Assembly: GCA_007135635.1 (NCBI GenBank)
Contig: SLIO01000361.1
Span: 1 to 5,517, forward strand
Reading direction: 5' to 3'
Length of the DNA: 5,517 nucleotides
From: Methylomicrobium sp.
GTDB lineage: Bacteria; Pseudomonadota; Gammaproteobacteria; Methylococcales; Methylomonadaceae
Shown: piece by piece, positions 1-5,517 of the stretch
Layout: every line of letters starts with the position of its first letter
Numbering within the stretch: the first letter of the stretch is position 1
Notes under the pieces: generated by a model
Database searches by the model: none
Told to the model about the DNA's origin: nothing
The model's input: only the letters and a program-made list of their open reading frames with translations
Translations under genes and position numbers: made by a program

Positions 1-104
1 ATCTGTTAGCCGCTGCAAAATTGGCGCTTAACGCTACCTTATGGACACGCGATAAACGCCTGTTGGCCGTTGCTACGCAGCTCACTATGAGCTATCAACC
101 CTAA
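1..104 (+). CDS. PIN-domain toxin, VapC-like, C-terminal fragment (5' end outside window)
   Basis: The open frame read from base 3 gives about 33 residues ending at TAA 102-104. It contains LWTRDKRLLAVA, which matches the usual C-terminal end of VapC-type PIN ribonucleases, where the Asp of T-R-D (codon 51-53) is the last of the metal-binding acidic residues. VapC proteins cleave RNA, often initiator tRNA or rRNA, and are held inactive by a cognate VapB. The rest of the toxin and any antitoxin lie upstream of the window, so whether the gene is intact is unknown. It ends 10 bases before the rhuM-fic start, on the same strand, suggesting co-transcription. The family call rests on a short tail and remembered similarity; it is fairly specific but not proven. 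Confidence 0.7.
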   Translation, partial: LLAAAKLALNATLWTRDKRLLAVATQLTMSYQP

Positions 105-114
105 GCATCAGCGC

Positions 115-1113
115 ATGACTTCAATAAACCCGCCCCAACAAATCGCGATCTACCAAAATGAAGACGGCAGCATTTATATTGATGTTCACTTGGAACAAGA
201 CACCGTTTGGCTTAGCCAAGCGCAAATGTGCGAATTATTCGACAAAAACAAGCGCACAATTTCCGAGCATATCCGTAATATTTTCAAGGAAGGCGAGTTG
301 CAAGAAATTGCAGTTGTCCGGAAATTCCGGACAACTGCATCCGATGGCAAAACCTATGAAGTCAATCGATATAACCTCGACGTGATCATCTCCGTAGGTT
401 ATCGGGTTAAATCACGACGTGGCACTCAATTCCGCATCTGGGCTAACACTATCCTCAAGCAATACCTACTGCAAGGTTACGCGCTCAACGAACAAAAACT
501 ACGTGACAGCCGGGAAAAATTGGCCGATCTGCAACGGGCCATCGCCTTATCGTCGCGCTTGGTGCATCACAAAGCCTTGTCAGCCAGCGAGTCGCAAGGC
601 ATTTTGGCGATTCTGGAACAATACAGCCACGCCTTGACGGTGCTGGATGATTACGACCATCAACGCTTGGTTATCGCGGGCACCCAAAAAGCCACGCAAA
701 CGCCGATTGGCTATGAAGAAGCCATCGCTCAAATCCGGCTATGGCGTGAACAGGAACAATTAAGCAGCTTGTTCGGCAACGAGAAAGACGATTCGTTCAA
801 AAGTTCGCTGGCCACGATTTATCAAACCTTCGGCGGCGAAGAGCTGTATTCGAGCATCGAGGAAAAAGCGGCGAATCTGTTGTATTTTATCGTCAAAAAT
901 CATTCTTTCAGCGATGGCAACAAACGCATCGCGGCGGCGATTTTTGCCTGGTTTTTACAACGGCACGATTATCTGTACAACGAGAACTACGAAAAACGCA
1001 TTGCCGATAACGCCTTGGTTGCCTTTACTTTGTTGATTGCCGAAAGCAAACCGGAAGAGAAAGATACCATCGTCAAAGTCATTATCAATTTAATCAATGG
1101 TAAAAATGGATGA
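115..1113 (+). CDS. RhuM family protein with C-terminal Fic/Doc domain
   Basis: A 332-residue protein in two parts. Residues about 8-125 match the RhuM ('virulence protein') region, including WLSQAQMCELFDKNKRTISEHI (a likely helix-turn-helix-like segment), NRYNLDVIISVGYRVKSRRG and TQFRIWA. A helical linker follows, then a Fic/Doc domain from about residue 200, with the active-site loop HSFSDGNKR at residues 263-271. Fic enzymes transfer AMP or other phosphate-containing groups to proteins; Doc, which shares the D-x-N-K-R form seen here, phosphorylates EF-Tu. His263 would be catalytic and Lys270 replaces the glycine of canonical Fic. Ser264 stands where Pro is common. ATG 115 is the only plausible start: the upstream in-frame codons offer no other, and no clear Shine-Dalgarno is visible, so coupling to the preceding toxin gene is possible. 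RhuM-Fic genes are known as passengers between hsdS and hsdR in type I loci, which fits the downstream hsdR. Substrate and role here are unknown. The TGA stop overlaps the start of the hsdR fossil. Confidence 0.9.
   Translation: MTSINPPQQIAIYQNEDGSIYIDVHLEQDTVWLSQAQMCELFDKNKRTISEHIRNIFKEGELQEIAVVRKFRTTASDGKTYEVNRYNLDVIISVGYRVKSRRGTQFRIWANTILKQYLLQGYALNEQKLRDSREKLADLQRAIALSSRLVHHKALSASESQGILAILEQYSHALTVLDDYDHQRLVIAGTQKATQTPIGYEEAIAQIRLWREQEQLSSLFGNEKDDSFKSSLATIYQTFGGEELYSSIEEKAANLLYFIVKNHSFSDGNKRIAAAIFAWFLQRHDYLYNENYEKRIADNALVAFTLLIAESKPEEKDTIVKVIINLINGKNG
309..339. repeat. Perfect 31-bp palindrome inside the RhuM coding region
   Basis: The left arm 309-323 (TGCAGTTGTCCGGAA) is the exact reverse complement of the right arm 325-339, with one central base (A324). 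Every one of the 15 pairs matches; the symmetry breaks at 308/340. As RNA it would form a long GC-containing hairpin with a small loop. It encodes the VVRKFRTT stretch, where RhuM homologues vary. Function is unknown: it could be a protein-binding site, an mRNA hairpin, or the scar of a small palindromic insertion. Confidence 0.9.
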
Positions 1114-1178
1114 CCCAACTGACCGAATCCGCGATTGAAGACTTGGCGACACATCCTCCTCAAGTTTATGAGCAGTGA
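1110..1178 (+). pseudogene. Remnant of an hsdR 5' end between rhuM-fic and the TA pair
   Basis: ATG 1110-1112 overlaps the rhuM-fic TGA as ATGA and opens a 22-codon frame ending at TGA 1176-1178. Its first 13 residues, MTQLTESAIEDLA, closely match the start of the full hsdR downstream (MTKITESAIEDFA). After about base 1149 the similarity stops. The differences (K to Q, I to L, F to L and two synonymous changes) are those of a diverged coding allele, not random decay. I infer that rhuM-fic was once followed directly by an hsdR whose body was displaced when the TA pair, or a second hsdR carrying it, came in. It could still be translated as a short peptide, but nothing suggests a function. Confidence 0.75.
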
Positions 1179-1191
1179 AGTCAGGGTAAAC

Positions 1192-1197
1192 TACAAT
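1192..1197 (+). promoter_or_regulatory. Possible -10 element for the antitoxin-toxin pair
   Basis: TACAAT differs by one base from the sigma-70 -10 consensus and lies 32 bases before the antitoxin start, in the only sizeable gap of the operon. The corresponding -35 position (about 1169-1174) is a poor match. A local promoter would suit a TA module, but the support is weak. Confidence 0.3.
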
Positions 1198-1217
1198 TCT
1201 TAACTATCCATGCCTTT

Positions 1218-1223
1218 TGAGGA
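1218..1223 (+). promoter_or_regulatory. Ribosome binding site of the antitoxin gene
   Basis: TGAGGA lies six bases before ATG 1230. It is the best Shine-Dalgarno sequence in the rhuM-to-hsdR run; the genes downstream of it begin at ATGA overlaps and probably depend on coupling. This fixes the antitoxin start at 1230. Confidence 0.7.
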
Positions 1224-1229
1224 AAACTA

Positions 1230-1442
1230 ATGTATGCATACAAAGAAATAATCACGCTAGAGGACTTGCAGCATATCACCTTAAAACGCCCATTAGCGTT
1301 AAAAAAAGGGCAAAAAATCGAAGTATTGATTTTGGCAGACGATGAAAATGACGAACTGGAAGCCATCCGCGACCATATCGCCGCGCAAAATATCAGTGAA
1401 ACCGATATAAGCGACGCGATTCATTGGGCTCGGGAAAAATGA
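1230..1442 (+). CDS. Small antitoxin-like protein upstream of PIN toxin
   Basis: A 70-residue acidic protein. The first half is probably beta-rich, with LKRPLALKKGQKIEVLILADDEND; the second half (about residues 41-70) looks helical, ending in ISDAIHWAREK. I recall proteins of this shape encoded just before PIN-family toxins, but I cannot assign a named antitoxin family. By position and the usual arrangement of such modules, the N-terminal part would bind operator DNA and the C-terminal helix would mask the toxin's active site; both are inferred. It has a good ribosome binding site and its TGA stop overlaps the toxin ATG by four bases, which would couple antitoxin and toxin synthesis. Its AT-rich codon use differs from the hsdR that follows, consistent with separate origin. 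Confidence 0.75.
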   Translation: MYAYKEIITLEDLQHITLKRPLALKKGQKIEVLILADDENDELEAIRDHIAAQNISETDISDAIHWAREK

Positions 1443-1864
1443 GGGTTGTTTTTGATACCAACACGGTTATTTCAGCCTTGTTATTTCGCGGCAAGCTGTC
1501 GGTTTTGATCGAGCATTGGCAACAAGAAAACATAACGCCGTTAATTTGTGAGGAAACCCGTACCGAATTTTTACGGGTTTTAGTCTATCCAAAATTCAAG
1601 TTAAATGCCGAGCAAATAGACATATTGGCTTCTCATTACTTGCCTTATGCCGAAACAGTGACGATTTCAGAAGCCAATGAAAACCATTTGCCAAAATGCC
1701 GGGATAATAAAGACCAAATATTTTTGGAGTTGGCTTTTAATGGTCGAGCTGATTTTTTAGTCACCGGCGATGAGGATTTGTTGGTATTGAGAACACAGAC
1801 ACCGTTTGAAATCATCACATCGGCGGATTATTTAACGCTTCATGTTCACAAATACACGCAATGA
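1439..1864 (+). CDS. PIN-family toxin (putative TA system toxin component)
   Basis: A 141-residue protein resembling the family of putative TA toxin components with a PIN domain (the COG1569-type group, as I remember it). The expected acidic residues are present in order: Asp6 in VVFDTNTVISAL, Glu43 in TRTEFLRVL, Asp92 in CRDNKDQIFLELA, and Asp111/Asp113 in TGDEDLL. These would bind Mg2+ or Mn2+ for single-strand RNA cleavage, so the active site looks intact. I place the start at ATG 1439, not the in-frame ATG 1424, because 1439 gives MRVVFDTN with the first beta strand right at the N-terminus, as is usual, and forms an ATGA overlap with the antitoxin stop. Its own TGA (1862-1864) overlaps the hsdR ATG in the same way, so toxin and restriction subunit are translationally linked. 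It is AT-rich compared with hsdR. The RNA target is unknown. Confidence 0.88.
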   Translation: MRVVFDTNTVISALLFRGKLSVLIEHWQQENITPLICEETRTEFLRVLVYPKFKLNAEQIDILASHYLPYAETVTISEANENHLPKCRDNKDQIFLELAFNGRADFLVTGDEDLLVLRTQTPFEIITSADYLTLHVHKYTQ

Positions 1865-1900
1865 CCAAAATCACCGAATCCGCGATTGAAGATTTCGCCA
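1861..1900 (+). repeat. Direct repeat of the hsdR start (partner at 1110-1149)
   Basis: The first 40 bases of hsdR match 1110-1149 at 34 of 40 positions, including an uninterrupted 20-base identity (1122-1141 and 1873-1892). The two copies bracket the antitoxin-toxin pair, about 711 bases. The right copy is the working start; the left copy is the fossil overlapping rhuM-fic. Confidence 0.9.
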
Positions 1901-3180
1901 TCAAGCTGTTTGAACAGCTGGGTTATCACTATGTTTATGCGCCTGACATTTCCCCCGACGGCAACAATCCGGAACGCAGCCGCTATGACGAAGTCATCCT
2001 GAAAGACCGCCTCTGGTCTGCCGTGCAGCGCATCAATCCGTCTGTGCCGCGCCATGCCTTGCAAGAAGCACTGAAAGACGTTGAGCGCATCCATTCGCCG
2101 GAATTGCTCGCCAACAACGAAGCCTTTCACCGCCTGCTCACCGAAGGCGTTAACGTCAATTATCAAAAAGATGGTCAAGAGCGCGGGGATCTGGTCTGGC
2201 TGATCGATTTTGCCAAGCCGGAAAATAACGAATTCGTGGTAGCCAATCAGTTCACGGTGATTGAGAACAACCAGAACAAACGCCCCGATCTGGTTTTATT
2301 AGTCAATGGTCTGCCGTTGGTGGTCATCGAACTCAAAAATCCCGCCGACGAAAACGCCACAATTAAATCCGCCTACAGACAAATAGATACCTACAAGCAT
2401 AAGATACCCAGTCTATTCACCACTAACGCGATTCTGGTCATTTCGGATGGCTTGGAAGCCAAGGCAGCGTCTTTGTCGGCCGGGTTTAACCGCTTCATGG
2501 CGTGGAAATCCGTCGATGGCAAAACCGAAGCCTCGCATTTGGTCAGCCAGCTCGAAACCCTGATTAACGGTATGTTGAACAAAGCCACGTTGCTGGATTT
2601 AATCCGGCATTTTGTGGTTTTTGAAAAATCCAAAAAAGAAGATCCTCAAACCGGCATTATCAGCATTAGCACGGTTAAAAAACTGGCCGCCTATCATCAG
2701 TATTACGCCGTGAACGCGGCGATTGCCTCGACATTGCGGGCGGCAGGTTTTGAATCGTCAAGGGCGTTTAGCGAACCGCCGGCGGGTTACGGTTTGCCGG
2801 ATGTCAGGCAACAACCCAAAGGCGATCAAAAGGCCGGCGTGGTTTGGCATACGCAAGGTTCCGGCAAATCGCTGTCGATGGTGTTTTATACCGGCAAGAT
2901 CGTGCTGGCATTGGATAATCTGACCGTATTGGTGATTACCGACCGCAACGATCTGGACGATCAGTTGTTCGATACTTTTGCCGCGACCACGCAATTGCTC
3001 CGGCAAGAGCCAAAACAGGCGGACGACCGGCAACAACTCAAAGAGTTATTGAAGGTCGGCTCCGGCGGCGTGGTGTTTTCCACGATCCAGAAGTTTCGGC
3101 CGGATGAAGGCAATGTCTATGAGGCGTTATCGAGTCGGCGCAATATCGTCGTCGTTGTCGATGAAGCGCACCGCACCCAA

Positions 3181-3375
3181 TAAGGCTTTCAAGCCAAAAC
3201 CGTTGATGAAAAAGACGATCGGGGCGAAGTCATCGGCAAAAAGGTCGTCTATGGTTTTGCCAAATATCTTCGCGATGCCTTGCCCAATGCCACTTAGTTA
3301 GGCTTTACCGGCACGCCGATCGAGAAAACCGATGTGAACACGCCGGCGGTCTTTGGCAACTATGTCGATATTTAA
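3181..3375 (+). other. hsdR: Cluster of three nonsense codons at expected tyrosine positions in hsdR
   Basis: TAA 3181-3183 follows DEAHRTQ and precedes GFQAKTVD; TAG 3295-3297 lies between LPNAT and LGFTGTP; TAA 3373-3375 lies between GNYVDI and DIAQAVEDGA. In HsdR homologues as I remember them, the first and third positions are Tyr and the second is Tyr or Phe. The reading frame is unbroken on both sides of each stop and the surrounding residues remain conserved. Ordinary Tyr codons (for example TAT at 3250 and 3361) persist between them. Confidence 0.85.
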
Positions 3376-5157
3376 GACATTGCCCAAGCGGTCGAAGACG
3401 GGGCAACGGTGCGCATCTACTACGAAAGCCGCTTGGCTAAAGTGTGCTTGAGCGATAAAGGCAAAAAACTGATTGCCGAACTCGATCAAGAACTGGATCA
3501 GGAAGAACTCACCGACACCCAGAAAGCCAAAGCCAAATGGACGCAAGTCGAAGCCTTGGTCGGCAGTGAAAAACGCATCCGGAATGTCGCCAAGGATATT
3601 GTCAGCCACTTTGAAGCGCGGCATGAAGTCTTTGCCGGTAAAGGCATGATCGTGGCGATGTCCCGCCGCATTGCCGCCAATCTGTATGAGGAAATCATCA
3701 AACTCAAACCGGAATGGCATTCGGACAATCCGAACAAAGGGGTGATTAAAGTCGTGATGACGGCTTCCTCATCCGACGGGCCGAAACTGGCAAAACACCA
3801 CACGACCAAGCAGCAACGTAAAGCCTTGGCCGAGCGGATGAAAGATAACGATGATGAATTGAAACTCGTGATCGTGCGAGATATGTGGCTGACCGGCTTT
3901 GACGCACCGAGCTTGCACACGCTCTATATCGACAAGCCCATGAAAGGGCATAACCTGATGCAAGCGATTACGCGGGTCAATCGGGTTTATTTGGATAAGC
4001 CGGGAGGCTTGGTCGTCGATTATCTGGGCATTGCCGCCGATCTGAAGGAGGCACTGTCCTTCTATTCCGATGCGGGCGGTAGAGGCGATCCGACGCTTGC
4101 GCAAGAACAAGCGGTCAACTTGATGCTGGAAAAAATCGAAGTCATCTCCGCGATGTATCACGGCTTTCCTTACGAGAATTATTTTGAAGCCGAAACTTCG
4201 CAAAAATTATCGCTGATCCTCGCCGCCGAAGAACATATTTTAGGGCTAGAGGATGGCAAAAAGCGTTATATCAATGAAGTCACGGCTTTATCCCAAGCCT
4301 TTGCGATAGCCATTCCCCATGAACAAGCCATGGATGCTAAAGATGAAGTCGCCTTCTTTCAGGCGGTCAAGGCGCGGCTGGCCAAATTTGACGGAACCGG
4401 CACCGATAAAACCGATGAAGAGATCGAAACTACGATCCGGCAGGTGATCGATAAAGCCTTGGTGTCCGAGCAAGTGATCGACGTATTCGATGCCGCAGGC
4501 ATTAAAAAGCCGGATATTTCCATTCTTTCAGAGGAGTTTTTGCTCGAATTGAAAGGCATGGCGCATAAGAATGTCGCTCTCGAAGTGTTGAAAAAACTGC
4601 TCAATGACGAGCTGAAAGTCCGTGCGAAAAAGAACCTGGTGCAAAGCAAATCCCTGATGGAAATGTTGGAAACGGCCATCAAGAAATACCAAAACAAAAT
4701 CCTAACCGCAGCCGAGGTTATGGAAGAGCTCATCCGAATAAGTAAGGAAATTGTCTCATCGGATAATGAGGCCAAGAACATGGGCCTGAGCGATTTTGAA
4801 TATGCTTTCTACACGGCGGTTGCCAGCAATGACAGCGCTAAAGAACTCATGCAACACGATCAATTGCGGGAATTAGCGATTGTTTTGACGCAAAAGGTAA
4901 AGGAGAATGCCTCGATTGACTGGACAATTAAGGAAAGCGTTCGTGCTAAATTGAAAGTGATCGTCAAACGGCTTTTGCGGCAATACGGCTATCCGCCGGA
5001 CATGCAATTATTGGCGACTGAAACGGCACTCAAACAGGCGGAGATGATTGCGAACGAACTGTGCGCGGCTTGATATTTGGGAGCGCGTAACTAGGGATGC
5101 AGTCATTTAAAGCGTAGTGACAGAAAACTGAAAATGTGGTCGTACGAAGTATAGATA

Positions 5158-5517
5158 TTAGAACAAGGTTTCATGTTTAAACATTTCCAACAAACGTTCA
5201 ATTTCGCCGGATGTTCCACTATAAGATTTAGGCGTTGATTGTTCCCACCAGTCGGTAAAGCCTTCAAGGCTCTCTATATCTTCATCGCTGACTTTATTAA
5301 AGCCCATTGTCCAATCTGCAAAATTTCGTTCTTTAATTTGCTTCTTGTAAATAAGCGATACCTTAGCATGCCTTGAATCGTCTTTAATTCGGTTGAACGT
5401 GGCCAGAACTATTTTTTCCTCACCTTCCAATACTTGAATGAAGAAAGGATCAAGGTGAAGCAGCATGCCGGTAATATTTAATTTTTTATTTTTTTCTCTT
5501 GCTTTTTTTAGCAAGGC
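5158..5517 (-). CDS. BLUF-domain blue-light sensor, 5' end outside window
   Basis: About 119 residues of a minus-strand gene are visible, ending at TAA (5160-5158); the frame stays open through the window edge, so the true start is beyond base 5517. BLUF domains bind FAD and change hydrogen bonding in blue light. The visible part carries the Asn of NITGML, the Gln of FIQVLEGEE (the switch glutamine) and Trp and Met in ADWTMGF, corresponding to Asn45, Gln63, Trp104 and Met106 of AppA. The flavin-facing Tyr near the N-terminus should lie outside the window. A tail of about 45 residues follows with no recognisable output domain, so this is probably a short stand-alone BLUF protein acting through a partner. 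It is lysine-rich and AT-rich near the window edge, converges with hsdR across 84 bases, and has no evident link to the restriction locus. Confidence 0.88.
   Translation of the reverse strand, partial: ALLKKAREKNKKLNITGMLLHLDPFFIQVLEGEEKIVLATFNRIKDDSRHAKVSLIYKKQIKERNFADWTMGFNKVSDEDIESLEGFTDWWEQSTPKSYSGTSGEIERLLEMFKHETLF

Larger units (their letters stand above)
1861..5073 (+). pseudogene. hsdR: Type I restriction endonuclease subunit HsdR, interrupted by three in-frame stops
   Basis: Read through its stops, this is one frame of 1070 residues, a normal HsdR length. HsdR joins HsdM and HsdS, translocates DNA using ATP and cuts unmethylated DNA. Visible in order: the N-terminal PD-(D/E)xK nuclease with Asp143, Glu157-Leu-Lys159 and the QxxxY motif at 174-178; Walker A TQGSGKS at 331-337; DEAH at 434-437; GFTGTP at 481-486; motif V region [11 protein letters not shown] at 673-683; motif [10 protein letters not shown] at 701-708, with likely arginine fingers; then a long helical C-terminal region. 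Stops are TAA 3181-3183 (codon 441), TAG 3295-3297 (codon 479) and TAA 3373-3375 (codon 505). Without readthrough, the product is a 440-residue nuclease plus partial motor, ending right after DEAHRTQ, so no working translocase is expected. The 3' piece (open from 3376; first GTG at 3409) has no ribosome binding site. No frameshift was seen. The start at 1861 overlaps the toxin stop and lacks its own Shine-Dalgarno. No hsdM or hsdS is in the window. Confidence 0.9.

Noticed and set aside
1424..1438. An earlier start (ATG 1424) for the PIN toxin, adding MGSGK.
   Set aside because: ATG 1439 puts the first beta strand and catalytic Asp at the normal position and overlaps the antitoxin stop as ATGA.
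1110..1900. The bracketed TA pair as an insertion sequence or transposon.
   Set aside because: There is no transposase, no terminal inverted repeats, and the flanking repeat is a diverged coding allele, not an exact short target duplication.
1846..2178. Minus-strand open frames across hsdR, such as 1846-2178, 3298-3720, 3769-4203 and 4359-4781.
   Set aside because: They lie opposite a well-conserved hsdR frame, show no recognisable motifs and have no ribosome binding sites; they are by-products of its codon use.
3181..3375. Frameshift or phase-variation explanation for the hsdR break.
   Set aside because: The frame is the same before and after all three stops, and there is no homopolymer or short tandem repeat at the breaks.
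3409..5073. A separate gene starting at GTG 3409 and ending at 5073.
   Set aside because: It is in the same frame as hsdR, begins in the middle of the motor domain and has no ribosome binding site; it is the 3' part of the interrupted hsdR.
5074..5157. A transcription terminator between hsdR and the BLUF gene.
   Set aside because: Only tiny symmetries are present (TCGTACGA at 5140-5147 and CAG/CTG around AAAA at 5121-5130); there is no stable stem followed by a T run.

Overview
The window comes from a bacterium, most likely a gammaproteobacterium. That placement rests only on remembered protein similarity and a moderate GC content, so it is low confidence. It shows the restriction end of a type I restriction-modification (hsd) locus, loaded with toxin-antitoxin-type genes, followed by an unrelated photoreceptor gene on the opposite strand. 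No hsdM or hsdS is in view; if they belong to this locus they should lie upstream of base 1.

Layout, left to right. (1) 1-104: the C-terminal tail of a PIN-domain (VapC-type) toxin. (2) 115-1113: a RhuM-type protein with a C-terminal Fic/Doc domain and an intact HxFxDGNKR active-site motif. Its N-terminal half contains a perfect 31-bp palindrome. (3) 1110-1178: a short fossil of an hsdR 5' end that overlaps the rhuM stop as ATGA. (4) 1230-1442 and 1439-1864: a small antitoxin-like gene and a PIN-family toxin of the 'putative TA system, PIN family' kind, overlapping by ATGA. (5) 1861-5073: hsdR, the type I restriction endonuclease/translocase subunit. It overlaps the toxin stop by ATGA and is one open frame of 1071 codons except for three in-frame stops at 3181, 3295 and 3373. 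All nuclease and motor motifs are otherwise recognisable. (6) 5158-5517, minus strand: the C-terminal part of a BLUF blue-light sensor, convergent with hsdR.

The rhuM-to-hsdR genes look like one co-directional operon with translationally coupled junctions. The 40-bp repeat of the hsdR start on either side of the TA pair suggests that the TA pair entered an older rhuM-hsdR junction, or arrived with a second hsdR allele. The three stops fall in 195 bp of hsdR, each apparently at a tyrosine codon, and nothing else in the gene looks damaged. The simplest reading is a recently inactivated restriction subunit. Assembly error and tyrosine-inserting stop suppression are alternatives that can be tested. 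No tRNA, rRNA, CRISPR array, insertion sequence or convincing terminator was seen; the hsdR-BLUF gap (5074-5157) holds nothing I can identify.
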